Positions 54,776 through 63,208 of a stretch of 64,000 nt of DNA are shown here, piece after piece. Numbering within the stretch: position 1 is the first letter of the stretch; every line of letters starts with the position of its first letter. Source of the stretch: Saccharopolyspora kobensis (GTDB lineage Bacteria; Actinomycetota; Actinomycetes; Mycobacteriales; Pseudonocardiaceae); the NCBI RefSeq assembly GCF_900108315.1, contig NZ_FNVB01000002.1, positions 496,001-560,000 on the forward strand, given 5' to 3'. Both the position numbers and the translations under genes were made by a program. The notes beneath the pieces were generated by a model, which was given only the letters and a program-made list of their open reading frames with translations, did not search any database and had not been told where the DNA came from.

Positions 54776-56203
54776 ATGATTGGTGGTATTGGCGTGACTG
54801 GGACCGAACCGCTCAACACCGGCGGCAGCGTTGAACCGCAGTTGAGCCTGAGCACGGCGGCGGCCCGTAACCTGGCGACCACGACCAAGTCCGAACCGCA
54901 GATGCAGGGCATCACCTCGCGCTGGCTGCTCAAGATGCTGCCCTGGGTGCAGGCAGCGGGCGGCACCTACCGGGTCAACCGCCGGCTGAGCTACACCCTG
55001 GGCGACGGGCGGGTCACCTTCACCAACACCGGCGCCGACGTGCGCGTGATCCCGCAGGAGCTGCGGGAGCTGCCGCTGCTGCGCGGGTTCGACGACGACA
55101 ACGTCCTCGGCGCGCTGGCCGACCGGTTCGTGCAGCAGGAGTACGAGCCGGGCCAGGTGATCGCCACCGCGGGCCAGCCCGCCGACCAGGTCGTGCTCAT
55201 CGCGCACGGCAAGATCAACAAGATCGGCACCGGCGAGTACGGCGACCAGACCGTGCTCGGCGTGCTGGCCGACGGCGAGTTCTTCGGCGCGCACGTGCTC
55301 GGCGCCGACGCGACCTCCTGGAACTCCACCTACCAGGCGGTCACCCGCTGCACCGTGCTCACCTTGCGGCAGCAGGCCTTCCAGGAGATGAACGGCCACT
55401 CGGAACCGCTGCGCGAGCACGTCCGGCAGACGCTGGCCCAGCCGAAGCGCAAGCACAACCCGCACGGCGAGGCCGAGATCGAGATCGCCTCGGGCCACGC
55501 GGGCGAACCGCAGCTGTCGGGGACCTATGTGGACTACGAGCTCGAACCCCGCGAGTACGAGCTGAGCGTGGCGCAGACGGTGCTGCGGGTGCACAGCCGC
55601 GTCGCAGACCTCTACAACCAGCCCATGAACCAGACCGAACAACAACTCCGGCTCACCATCGAAGCACTGCGCGAACGACAAGAGCACGAACTGATCAACA
55701 ACCGCGACTTCGGCCTGCTCCACAACGCCGACCTCCGCCAGCGCATCCACACCCGCACCGGCCCACCCACCCCCGACGACTTCGACGAGCTGCTGACGCT
55801 GGTGTGGAAGGAACCCGGGTTCTTCCTGGCCCACCCGCGCACCATCGCCGCCTTCGGGCAGGAGTGCAGCAAGCGCGGCATCTACCCGCACAGCATCGAC
55901 CTGCAGGGCCACCAGGTGCCGTCCTGGCGTGGTGTGCCGATCCTGCCCTGCAACAAGATCCAGGTCAGCGACACCCGCACCAGCTCCGTGCTGCTGGTGC
56001 GCGCCGGTGAGCAGAACCAGGGCGTCGTCGGGCTGCACCAGACCGGCATCCCCGACGAGTACCGGCCCGGCCTCTCCGTCCGCTTCATGGGGATCAACGA
56101 CCAGGCCGTGATCTCCTACCTGGTCAGCGCCTATTACTCGGCGGCCGTGCTGGTGCCCGACGCGGTCGGCGTGCTGGAGCACGTCGAACTCGGCCGGGCG
56201 TGA
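54776..56203 (+). CDS. Family 2B encapsulin shell protein (copy 1)
   Basis: A 475-residue HK97-fold nanocompartment shell protein with an inserted cyclic-nucleotide-binding-like domain, the hallmark of family 2B. The N-arm '[36 protein letters not shown]' and '[21 protein letters not shown]' are typical. Residues ~100-205 form the cNMP-type beta-barrel ('[33 protein letters not shown]', '[11 protein letters not shown]'). The HK97 body follows: '[20 protein letters not shown]', '[19 protein letters not shown]', '[10 protein letters not shown]', '[36 protein letters not shown]'. The barrel lacks a clear phosphate-binding Arg. ATG at 54776 has no good ribosome site; GTG at 54791 is possible. It is followed 46 bp on by a paralog. 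Confidence 0.9.
   Translation: MIGGIGVTGTEPLNTGGSVEPQLSLSTAAARNLATTTKSEPQMQGITSRWLLKMLPWVQAAGGTYRVNRRLSYTLGDGRVTFTNTGADVRVIPQELRELPLLRGFDDDNVLGALADRFVQQEYEPGQVIATAGQPADQVVLIAHGKINKIGTGEYGDQTVLGVLADGEFFGAHVLGADATSWNSTYQAVTRCTVLTLRQQAFQEMNGHSEPLREHVRQTLAQPKRKHNPHGEAEIEIASGHAGEPQLSGTYVDYELEPREYELSVAQTVLRVHSRVADLYNQPMNQTEQQLRLTIEALRERQEHELINNRDFGLLHNADLRQRIHTRTGPPTPDDFDELLTLVWKEPGFFLAHPRTIAAFGQECSKRGIYPHSIDLQGHQVPSWRGVPILPCNKIQVSDTRTSSVLLVRAGEQNQGVVGLHQTGIPDEYRPGLSVRFMGINDQAVISYLVSAYYSAAVLVPDAVGVLEHVELGRA
55529..55780 (+). repeat. 252-bp identical tract, copy 1 (in shell gene 1)
   Basis: Every base from GTGGACTACGAG to CCCGACGAC is identical to 56985-57236 in the second shell gene, while flanking coding sequence differs at many positions. 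It encodes residues ~252-335. A gene-conversion tract is the simplest reading. Confidence 0.9.
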
Positions 56204-56249
56204 GCGGTTCCGGAGCTCTGCCACCCGCAGCACCGATCAGCTAGGAGCA

Positions 56250-57653
56250 GTGGACATCGTGACCGAACCCGAGACCAGAGCCGACGAACCGTCCCCGTTG
56301 AGCCTGGGCACCGCGGCAGCCCGGCAGCTGTCGACGACGACCAAGTCCGTCCCGCAGATGCAGGGCACCACATCGCGCTGGCTGGTGCGGATGCTGCCGT
56401 GGGTCGACGTCGGCGCCGGCACCTACCGGGTCAACCGCCGCCTGACCTACGCCCTCGGCGACGGCCGGATCACCTTCACCAACACCGGCGCCGACGTGCG
56501 CGTGATCCCGCAGGAACTGCGCGAGCTCCCGCTGCTGCGCGGGTTCGACGACGACACCGCGCTGGGCGCGCTCGCCGACCGGTTCATCCAGCAGGAGTAC
56601 GAGCCCGGCCAGGTCATCGCGCGGGCCGGTCAGGCCGCCGAGCAGGTCGTGCTCATCGCCCACGGCAAGGTGAGCAAGGTCGGCACCACCGAGTACGGCG
56701 ACGAAGCGGTGCTGACCGTCCTGGCCGACGGCGAGTTCTTCGGCGCGAACGCGCTGCTCGGCGAGGACGACACCTGGCAGCACACCTACAAGGCGGTCAC
56801 GCCGTGCACCGCGCTCGTGCTGACCAGCCGCGCGCTGCAGGCCGTCAACCTCCGGTTCGACCAGCTGCGGGCGCACATCGCGGCGACCCGGGGGCAGCCG
56901 ACGCCGGTGCACAACAAGCACGGCGAGGCCGAGATCGCGCTCGCCGCCGGGCATTCCGGCGAACCGACGCTGCCCGCGACCTACGTGGACTACGAGCTCG
57001 AACCCCGCGAGTACGAGCTGAGCGTGGCGCAGACGGTGCTGCGGGTGCACAGCCGCGTCGCAGACCTCTACAACCAGCCCATGAACCAGACCGAACAACA
57101 ACTCCGGCTCACCATCGAAGCACTGCGCGAACGACAAGAGCACGAACTGATCAACAACCGCGACTTCGGCCTGCTCCACAACGCCGACCTCCGCCAGCGC
57201 ATCCACACCCGCACCGGCCCACCCACCCCCGACGACCTGGACGAGCTGCTCGCCCGCCGGCGCAAGTCGAAGTTCTTCCTGGCCCACCCGCGCACCATCG
57301 CCGCCTTCGGGCGCGAGTGCACCAGGCGCGGGGTCTACCCGGAGACCACCGAGGTGCAGGGCCGCCAGGTGCACGCGTGGCGAGGCGTGCCGATCCTGCC
57401 CAGCGACAAGATCCCGGTCAGCGAGAACGGCACCAGCTCGATCCTGTGCATGCGCGTCGGCGAGGACGACAGCGGAGTGATCGGCCTGCAGCAGACCGGC
57501 CTGCCCGACGAGCAGCAGCCCGGGGTTTCCGCGCGGTTCATGGGAATCAACGACCAGGCGGTGATCTCCTACCTGGTCAGCACCTACTTCTCGGCGGCGG
57601 TGCTGGTCCCGGATGCCCTCGGCGTCCTCGAACACGTCGAGATCAACCGCTGA
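56250..57653 (+). CDS. Family 2B encapsulin shell protein (copy 2)
   Basis: A 467-residue paralog of the preceding shell protein with the same order: N-arm '[36 protein letters not shown]', cNMP-type barrel ('[54 protein letters not shown]'), then the HK97 body ending 'GVLEHVEIN'. Differences cluster in the N-terminus, the barrel's outer loops ('[18 protein letters not shown]') and the region after residue 330 ('LARRRKSKF' against 'LTLVWKEPG'). That suggests two subunits with distinct pore or exterior properties in a mixed shell. GTG at 56250 lies 2 nt after AGGAG; GTG at 56259 is 11 nt after it, so the start is uncertain by three codons. A terminator-like hairpin follows. Confidence 0.9.
   Translation: MDIVTEPETRADEPSPLSLGTAAARQLSTTTKSVPQMQGTTSRWLVRMLPWVDVGAGTYRVNRRLTYALGDGRITFTNTGADVRVIPQELRELPLLRGFDDDTALGALADRFIQQEYEPGQVIARAGQAAEQVVLIAHGKVSKVGTTEYGDEAVLTVLADGEFFGANALLGEDDTWQHTYKAVTPCTALVLTSRALQAVNLRFDQLRAHIAATRGQPTPVHNKHGEAEIALAAGHSGEPTLPATYVDYELEPREYELSVAQTVLRVHSRVADLYNQPMNQTEQQLRLTIEALRERQEHELINNRDFGLLHNADLRQRIHTRTGPPTPDDLDELLARRRKSKFFLAHPRTIAAFGRECTRRGVYPETTEVQGRQVHAWRGVPILPSDKIPVSENGTSSILCMRVGEDDSGVIGLQQTGLPDEQQPGVSARFMGINDQAVISYLVSTYFSAAVLVPDALGVLEHVEINR
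56985..57236 (+). repeat. 252-bp identical tract, copy 2 (in shell gene 2)
   Basis: Identical to 55529-55780 at a constant offset of 1456 bp. The tract uses more A/T-ending codons (for example CAA, GAA, ACC-AAC runs) than the flanks in both genes. Confidence 0.9.
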
Positions 57654-57671
57654 CCTGGTCGGTCGCGACTC

Positions 57672-57706
57672 GTCGTGAGCGCGCAGCCGTGCTGTGCGCT
57701 CACGAC
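57672..57706 (+). terminator. Hairpin after the second shell gene
   Basis: GTCGTGAGCGC (57672-57682) pairs perfectly with GCGCTCACGAC (57696-57706), with an additional GCAGC/GCTGT pairing inside. It lies 18 bp past the shell stop and 217 bp before the prenyl synthase start, so it could lower cargo expression relative to shell. It shares the arm sequence with the hairpin at 3950. Confidence 0.6.
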
Positions 57707-57827
57707 CCCCGAATTCGGCGTCACGGGCCCGTCGCCGGGCTCCCGCCACCACTTCGAACACGAAATCGGTTGACGCCCCTCGTGTCGACCGGAGTCCTGC
57801 CCAACCGCACCTCATCAGGGGACCGTG

Positions 57828-57926
57828 ATGCAACCCAGCCACAAGAAACCGCCAAACGCGAGAACGACGTCAAACACGACCACCACTGAAAGACGCGGAG
57901 AGGCGGGACCGGAGGCGGACCAGTGA
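57828..57926 (+). CDS. Candidate 32-residue upstream peptide coupled to the prenyl synthase
   Basis: An open frame starting 'MQPSHKKPPNARTTSNTTTT' and ending 'RRGEAGPEADQ'. AGGGGA lies 5 nt before the ATG. Its TGA overlaps the prenyl synthase GTG (GTGA), which is classic coupling geometry. The composition (Lys/Thr/Asn/Pro, disordered) resembles an unstructured cargo-loading segment. This may be a regulatory upstream ORF, a real small protein, or chance; codon use is not typical of the genome. Confidence 0.35.
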   Translation: MQPSHKKPPNARTTSNTTTTERRGEAGPEADQ

Positions 57927-58969
57927 CCACCACCATGCAGCAGGACGCCCGCCGCGCGGGCGCTGCTTACGAGGCGCTGACCCGCAGTCGCACCATGGTC
58001 GAGCCCGCGCTGCGGGCCGCGGTCGACCGGTTGCCCACCCGGATGCAGCAGGTCGCCGGGTACCACTTCGGCTGGTGGGACGAGCACGGCAACCCGGTGC
58101 GCGCCGATCGCGGCAAGGCGCTGCGCCCGGCGATGGTGCTGCTCACCGCCAGCGCCGTCGGCGGCGATCCCGCGGAGGCCGTCCCGGCCGCCGTCGCCGT
58201 CGAGCTGGTGCACAACTTCTCGCTGCTGCACGACGACGTGATGGACGGTGACGTCACGCGGCGGCACCGGCCCACCGCGTGGACGGTGTTCGGCAGCGGC
58301 CCGGCGATCCTGGCCGGCGATGCGCTGCTGTCCCTGGCCTCCGACGTGCTCGGCGCGTGCCGACATCCCGAAGCCGCCGACGCCGTGCGGGCGCTGAGCA
58401 CGACGGTGCTGAACCTGATCAACGGGCAGGTCGCCGATCTGTCCTTCGAGGACCGCCGCAGCGTGGACCTGGCCGAGTGCCAGCGGATGGCCCGGGACAA
58501 GACCGGCGCGCTGCTGGGCTGCGCGTGCGCGCTCGGGGCGATGTTCGGCGGTGGCAAGACCGAGCAGATCGCGCGGCTGCGCAGCTTCGGCGAACGGCTC
58601 GGGCTGGCGTTCCAGCACGTCGACGACCTGCTGGGGATCTGGGGCGACCCGGCGATCACCGGCAAACCGGTGTTCTCCGACCTGCGCACCCGCAAGAAGA
58701 CCCTGCCGGTGGTCTCCGCGCTGACCTCCGGCACGCCGGCCGGGCAGCGGCTGGCCGCCGTCTACCTCCACGACCAGCCGCTGTCCGGCAGCGACCTGGC
58801 CCAGTCCGCCGAGCTGATCGCCCTGGCGGGCGGGCGCAGCTGGAGCCAGAACCAGACCGACGACCTGCTCAACTCGGCGCTGGCCGACCTGCACCGCGCC
58901 GATCTCGCCGCTCGACCGGCCGAGCAGCTCAGCGCCCTGGCCCACCTGATGACCCACCGCGATCACTGA
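57923..58969 (+). CDS. Polyprenyl diphosphate synthase, probable encapsulin cargo
   Basis: A 348-residue trans-isoprenyl diphosphate synthase that condenses allylic diphosphates with isopentenyl diphosphate. First Asp motif 'HDDVMDGD' (104-108), second 'FQHVDDLLGIWGD' (234-242), with 'GKALRPAMVLL' and 'RRHRPTAWTVFG' binding the diphosphates. Phe99 lies five residues before the first Asp motif, a position where an aromatic side chain usually limits the product to a short chain (about C15-C20). Genes of this type accompany family 2B shells and are treated as cargo. The usual long disordered N-terminal targeting segment is not obvious here. The stop abuts a 20-bp hairpin. Confidence 0.88.
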   Translation: MTTTMQQDARRAGAAYEALTRSRTMVEPALRAAVDRLPTRMQQVAGYHFGWWDEHGNPVRADRGKALRPAMVLLTASAVGGDPAEAVPAAVAVELVHNFSLLHDDVMDGDVTRRHRPTAWTVFGSGPAILAGDALLSLASDVLGACRHPEAADAVRALSTTVLNLINGQVADLSFEDRRSVDLAECQRMARDKTGALLGCACALGAMFGGGKTEQIARLRSFGERLGLAFQHVDDLLGIWGDPAITGKPVFSDLRTRKKTLPVVSALTSGTPAGQRLAAVYLHDQPLSGSDLAQSAELIALAGGRSWSQNQTDDLLNSALADLHRADLAARPAEQLSALAHLMTHRDH

Positions 58970-59016
58970 TCGGCGCCGGTGACCGCCATCGACGGGTGGC
59001 GGTCACCGGCGCCGAT
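58969..59016. terminator. Perfect 20-bp bidirectional hairpin
   Basis: ATCGGCGCCGGTGACCGCCA pairs perfectly with TGGCGGTCACCGGCGCCGAT around an 8-nt loop. It lies between the convergent prenyl synthase and HerA-like genes, starting at the last base of the synthase stop and covering the last codons of the ATPase gene. Confidence 0.9.
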
Positions 59017-60505
59017 TGCCGAACAAGCCCCTCGTGATCTCCCGCCCGAGAGCGCCGGCCGCCGACCGGAAGAACGACCGGACCGCCGGGTTGTCCATCG
59101 CCTGCTGGAAGATCCCGGGCTTGTCCGGCGCGGCTTCCTCCGGTTCCGGCGTCGGCGCAGCGGCGACCTTGCTCGCCAGGCGCTCGTAGGCGGATTCGCG
59201 GTCGATGGTCTGCTGGTACTTGCCGCACAACGGCGAGGAGGCCGCGCTCGACCGCACAGCTTCCTCCCCGATCGTGCCCATCAGCGACCGCGGAGCCCGC
59301 AACCTGGTCCAGGCCACCGGTGTCGGAGCGCCGGTCTCGGAGAGCACCGTCACGATCGCCTCGCCGGTGCCCAGCGAGGTCAGCGCCTCGTCGAGCCGGT
59401 AGTGCCCGGTGGTCGGGAACGTCTTGACCGTGCGGCTCAAGGCCTTCTGGTCGTCCGGGGTGAACGCGCGGATCGCGTGCTGGACGCGGGCGCCGAGCTG
59501 CGAGAGCACCGCGTTGGGCAGATCGGTGGGCAGCTGCGTGCAGAAGAAGACGCCGACCGCCTTGGAGCGGATCAGCTTCACCGTCTGCTCGATGCGCTCC
59601 AGGAACGCCTTGGACGCACCGGAGAACAGCAGGTGCGCCTCGTCGAAGAAGAACACCAGCTTCGGGCGGTCGAGGTCGCCTGCTTCGGGCAGCTCCTCGA
59701 AGAGCTCGGCCAGCAGCCACATCAGGAACGTGGAGAACAGCACCGGGTCGGCCTGCACGTCGTCCAGCTCCAGCACGTTCACCACGCCCTTGCCGTCGAC
59801 CTGCCGGAACAGGTCTGCGACCGCGAGCTCCGGTTCGCCGAAGAAATCGGCCCCGCCGCGCGCTTCCAGGTTCGACAGCGCGCGCAGGATCACCCCGGCG
59901 GTGGCCGCCGAGACCCCGCCGATGCCGGTCAGCTCCGCCTTGCCCTCGTCGCTGGTCAAGTACTGGATGACCGCGCGCAGGTCCTTGAGGTCCAGCAGCG
60001 CCAGGCCGCGCTGGTCGGCCCAGTGGAAGATCAGGCCCAGCGTCGACTCCTGCGTCGGGTTCAGGCCGAGCACCTTGGCCAGCAGCAGCGGCCCGAAGCC
60101 GGTGATGGTCGCGCGGATCGGCACGCCGCGCCCGCCGGTGCCCAGCGACCAGAACTGCACGGGGCAGGCGGTGGGCCGCCAGTCGTCGCCGACCTGGGCG
60201 GCGCGCTCGGCCACCTTCTCCCCGCCCTCGCCCGCCGCGGCCAGCCCGGAGAGGTCGCCCTTGACGTCGGCGAGCAGCACCGGCACGCCCGCCTCGCTGA
60301 GCTGCTCGGCGAGCAGCTGCAGCGTCTTGGTCTTGCCGGTGCCGGTCGCCCCGGCCACCAGGCCGTGCCGGTTCATCGTGGCCAGCGGGATGCGCACCGC
60401 CGCCCCGGCCTCGGCGGCGCCGTCCACGACCACCGCCCCGAGTTCGACGGCAGCTCCTCCGGTCGCATAGCCCGAAGCGATCTGCCGCGCCGCGTCGTCC
60501 GCCAC
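59003..60505 (-). CDS. HerA-like ATPase (DUF853)
   Basis: A 500-residue P-loop ATPase of the HerA/FtsK superclass, DUF853 type (YjgR-like). Walker A 'HGLVAGATGTGKTKTLQLLAEQLSEAGVPVLLADVKGDLSGLA' (51-60), Walker B 'LVFFFDEAHLLFSGASKAFLERIEQTVKLIRSKAVGVFFCTQ', and the arginine/sensor region 'LGARVQHAIRAFTPDDQKALSRTVKTFP'. The C-terminus 'RSAAGALGREITRGLFGNRRR' is the standard end of the family. The cellular role is unsettled (DNA translocation or ATPase scaffold). GTG at 60505 has GGAGG 5 nt upstream. It is divergent from an SDR gene. Confidence 0.92.
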   Translation of the reverse strand: MADDAARQIASGYATGGAAVELGAVVVDGAAEAGAAVRIPLATMNRHGLVAGATGTGKTKTLQLLAEQLSEAGVPVLLADVKGDLSGLAAAGEGGEKVAERAAQVGDDWRPTACPVQFWSLGTGGRGVPIRATITGFGPLLLAKVLGLNPTQESTLGLIFHWADQRGLALLDLKDLRAVIQYLTSDEGKAELTGIGGVSAATAGVILRALSNLEARGGADFFGEPELAVADLFRQVDGKGVVNVLELDDVQADPVLFSTFLMWLLAELFEELPEAGDLDRPKLVFFFDEAHLLFSGASKAFLERIEQTVKLIRSKAVGVFFCTQLPTDLPNAVLSQLGARVQHAIRAFTPDDQKALSRTVKTFPTTGHYRLDEALTSLGTGEAIVTVLSETGAPTPVAWTRLRAPRSLMGTIGEEAVRSSAASSPLCGKYQQTIDRESAYERLASKVAAAPTPEPEEAAPDKPGIFQQAMDNPAVRSFFRSAAGALGREITRGLFGNRRR

Positions 60506-60652
60506 CAGGTCCTCCCCGCCCGCCGGTCCGTCCCGGATCGAACACTAGGTCCGCGCCCGGCCTGATCCCGGCCGAGCCACCCGGACGGGCGACACGTCGG
60601 TGAGTCCGGCACTACCGCCCCGCACAGCGCCCGTCAACAGCCGATCTCTCCC

Positions 60653-60682
60653 TTGAAGCGCGGTCCACTCCCCGCCTAGAGT
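60653..60682 (+). promoter_or_regulatory. Promoter of the SDR gene
   Basis: -35 TTGAAG (60653-60658), 18-bp spacer, -10 TAGAGT (60677-60682), with a predicted start near 60689. This leaves a ~60-nt leader with AGGAGG before the TTG at 60749. Confidence 0.6.
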
Positions 60683-60748
60683 GCAGTGGTCGGATGATCC
60701 GCCCGCACCGACCCTTCGGTCCATTGTGGAGCACCAGGAGGCAGTCCG

Positions 60749-61504
60749 TTGCACGACGCTCGCACGGCCATCGTCACGGGGGCGGGATCCGGCATCGGCT
60801 ACGCCACCGCTGTCGCGCTCGCCGCCGAGGGCTACCGGATCGTGGCCGTCGACATCGCCGCCGACGGGACCGAGCGGGCCGCGGACGCAGTCGCCGCGGC
60901 GGGCTCGGAAGCACTGCCGGTCGCGCTGGACGTGCGCGACGCCGATGCGTTCGAGGCCGCCGTCGACCGCGCTGAGCAGCACTTCGGCGGCGCACCGGAG
61001 CTGCTGGCCAACATCGCCGGGATCGGGGTCGCCGCGACGCTGACCGAGACCAGCCGCGAGGACTGGGACGCCGTGCTCGGCGTCAACCTCACCGCGCTGT
61101 TCGAGACCTGCCGGATCGTGCTGCCCCGGATGGTGGCGGCCGGCGGCGGCTGCATCGTCAACGTCTCCTCGGTGGCCGGAGTGGTCGGCGTGCGCAACCG
61201 GGCCGCCTACTGCGCGTCCAAGGCGGGGGTCATCGGTCTGACCCGTTCCATCGCCGTCGACTACGCCGACCGCGGCATCCGGGCCAACGCGATCTGCCCG
61301 GGAACGGTGGCCAGCGAGTGGATCGGCAAGATCCTGGCCGACGCGCCGGATCCGGGTGCCGCGCGCGAGGCCATGGAGAAGCGCCAGCTCGACGGCCGGA
61401 TGGGGACCCCGGAAGAGGTCGCCGAGGGCATCGTCTTCCTGGCCGGAGCCCGTTTCGCCAACGGCAGCGCTTTCGTCATGGACGGCGGCATGACCGCCAT
61501 CTGA
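60749..61504 (+). CDS. SDR-family oxidoreductase
   Basis: A 251-residue classical SDR. 'IVTGAGSGIGYATAVALAAEG' (10-17) is the cofactor motif, and 'VAVDIAADG' with Asp after beta2 suggests NAD(H). 'NIAGIG', the catalytic 'NVSSVAGVVGVRNRAAYCASKAG' and 'AICPGTVASEWIGKI' are present; the C-terminal 'ANGSAFVMDGGMTAI' is usual. The TTG start has AGGAGG 7 nt upstream. It precedes the lar genes in the same direction by 214 bp; sugar- or hydroxyacid-linked SDRs often sit near NPN-dependent epimerase loci, so it may act in the same pathway, but this is inferred. Confidence 0.9.
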   Translation: MHDARTAIVTGAGSGIGYATAVALAAEGYRIVAVDIAADGTERAADAVAAAGSEALPVALDVRDADAFEAAVDRAEQHFGGAPELLANIAGIGVAATLTETSREDWDAVLGVNLTALFETCRIVLPRMVAAGGGCIVNVSSVAGVVGVRNRAAYCASKAGVIGLTRSIAVDYADRGIRANAICPGTVASEWIGKILADAPDPGAAREAMEKRQLDGRMGTPEEVAEGIVFLAGARFANGSAFVMDGGMTAI

Positions 61505-61579
61505 AAACTGCATGTCGGTCGATTTGCGTGGCGGTGCGGGGGCCGAACCTCAGCGCCGCCTGGACTCCGGGATCCCGGA

Positions 61580-61650
61580 CTGATGTATGCCCAGCTTCCC
61601 TCGCCGGGCGACCGCTGAGAACCCGCGGCGGTGCAAGCGCCGAGGGTGCG
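61580..61650 (+). repeat. Intergenic repeat copy B (shared with 3814-3895)
   Basis: Ordered blocks shared with copy A: CTGATGTAT.CCC, TCGCCGGG, GAGAACCCGCGG and GCGCCGAGGGTGCG. A small hairpin AAACGCC-TCC-GGCGTTT follows at 61653-61669. Located between the SDR and larE. Confidence 0.4.
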
Positions 61651-61718
61651 CCAAACGCCTCCGGCGTTTCAAAGACAAAAGAACAAAGTCAAGCTCTCAG
61701 CGCGGAAGGAGTGAGCCC

Positions 61719-62543
61719 GTGAGCGCGCCCGAACTCGATCGGCTCCGGCAGCGGATCAGCGAGGAGGACGCCATGGTGGTGGCGTTCTCCGGAGGTGTCG
61801 ACTCGGCCCTGCTGGCGGCCGTGGCGCACGAGGTGCTCGGTGCCCGGATGCTGGCCGTCACCGCCGTCTCCCCCAGCCTGGCCGCCGCGGAACGGCGGCA
61901 GGCCAAGGAGTTCGCCCGCACCCGCGGCTTCGCGCACGTCGAGGTCTGCACCGACGAGGCGGAGCGGCCGGAGTACGCCGCCAACGACGGAAACCGCTGC
62001 TACCACTGCAAGTCCGCGCTGTTCGACGCCGTCGAGCCGCTGGCGGCGGCGATGGGCGCCCGGATCGCGCTGGGCACCAATCTCGACGATCTCGGCGATC
62101 ACCGCCCCGGGCAGCAGGCGGCCGCGCAGCGCGGTGCGATCGCGCCGATGGTCGACGCCGGGCTGACCAAGGAAGCCGTTCGCCGGGCGAGCCGGGAACT
62201 CGGGCTCGGCACCGCGGACAAGCCCGCAGCAGCCTGCCTCGCCTCCCGCGTCGCCTACGGCGATCCGGTCACGCCGGAGGTCCTCGGGCGCATCGAGCGC
62301 GCGGAATCCGCGGTGCACGCAATGGGTTTCGGCGTGTGCCGGGTGCGGGCGCACGGTCAGGGCGCGGTGGCCCGGCTGGAGGTTCCCGAAGCCGACATCG
62401 AGCGCGCCGCCGCCCAGCACGCCGAGCTGGACCGGGTCGTGCGCGAGGCCGGTTTCCAGTTCTGCGCCGTGGACCTGGGCGGGTTCCGAAGTGGACGGAT
62501 GAACGCGCTGCTGCCGCTGCTGCCGGTCCGGAGCGCGTCATGA
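61719..62543 (+). CDS. larE: LarE, ATP-dependent sacrificial sulfur transferase
   Basis: A 274-residue PP-loop ATP pyrophosphatase of nickel-pincer nucleotide synthesis. It adenylates the pyridinium dicarboxylate and donates sulfur. The PP-loop 'VAFSGGVDSALL' is at 21-32. 'GNRCYHCKSALFD' is the conserved second motif, and 'DKPAAACLASRVAYGD' has Cys173 at the position of the sulfur-donating Cys176 of Lactobacillus LarE, so this belongs to the single-turnover 'sacrificial' type. GTG at 61719 has GGAAGGAG 7 nt upstream. Its stop overlaps the larB ATG (ATGA). Confidence 0.94.
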   Translation: MSAPELDRLRQRISEEDAMVVAFSGGVDSALLAAVAHEVLGARMLAVTAVSPSLAAAERRQAKEFARTRGFAHVEVCTDEAERPEYAANDGNRCYHCKSALFDAVEPLAAAMGARIALGTNLDDLGDHRPGQQAAAQRGAIAPMVDAGLTKEAVRRASRELGLGTADKPAAACLASRVAYGDPVTPEVLGRIERAESAVHAMGFGVCRVRAHGQGAVARLEVPEADIERAAAQHAELDRVVREAGFQFCAVDLGGFRSGRMNALLPLLPVRSAS

Positions 62544-63208
62544 CCGGTTTCGCCGATCTCGGCTACGCGCGGGTCGACACCGACCGGGAGGCCAGGCAGG
62601 GCCTGCCCGAGGTGGTCTACGCACCGGGCAAGCAGCCCTCGGAGATCACCGGGATCGTCACCGAGCTGCTCGCCCGCAGCACCGGCCCGGTGCTGGTGAC
62701 GCGGCTCGACGCCGACACCGCCGCGCAGGTCCGCGTGCCCGGCGGCGACTACGACGAGACCGCGCGCCTGCTGGTGTGGCGGCCTGCGCAGCCCCGGCCG
62801 TTCCGGGTGTGCATCGCGACCGCGGGCACCGCGGACTGGCCCGTCGCCGCCGAAGCCGAAGCGGTCTGCACCGCGATCGGCCTGACCACCCACGTCGTGC
62901 GCGACGTCGGAGTCGCCGGCATCCACCGGCTGCTGGCGGCGCGCGAGGACCTGGCGCGGGCGGACGCGGTGATCGTGGTGGCCGGCATGGAAGGCGCCCT
63001 GGCCAGCGCGGTCGGCGGCCTGGTGGCCTGCCCGGTGATCGCCGTGCCCACCTCGACCGGCTACGGCGCGGCGCTGGAGGGCGTGACGGCGCTGCTGGCC
63101 ATGCTGACCTCGTGCGCGGCCGGGCTGACGGTGGTCAACATCGACTCCGGGTTCGGGGCGGCGATGGCCGCGCACCGGCTCGCCCACACCGCGGCAGGAC
63201 TTCGATGA
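62540..63208 (+). CDS. larB: LarB, nicotinate mononucleotide carboxylase/hydrolase
   Basis: A 222-residue enzyme that carboxylates nicotinic acid adenine dinucleotide at C5 and releases the biscarboxylate mononucleotide, the first step of NPN synthesis. The N-terminal 'DLGYARVDTDREARQGLPEVVYAPGKQPSEI' is the LarB signature. The C-terminal PurE-like domain has 'IATAGTADWPVAAEAEAVCTAIG', 'VVVAGMEGALASAVGGLVACPVIAVPTSTGYGAALEGVTALLAMLTSCAAGLTVVNIDSGFGAA'. It overlaps both larE and larC by ATGA. Confidence 0.95.
   Translation: MTGFADLGYARVDTDREARQGLPEVVYAPGKQPSEITGIVTELLARSTGPVLVTRLDADTAAQVRVPGGDYDETARLLVWRPAQPRPFRVCIATAGTADWPVAAEAEAVCTAIGLTTHVVRDVGVAGIHRLLAAREDLARADAVIVVAGMEGALASAVGGLVACPVIAVPTSTGYGAALEGVTALLAMLTSCAAGLTVVNIDSGFGAAMAAHRLAHTAAGLR

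Noticed and set aside
54121-54834. Plus-strand 237-codon frame across the AT-rich divergent region
   Set aside because: It overlaps the XRE gene and the start of the first shell gene, has no domain and no consistent codon bias.
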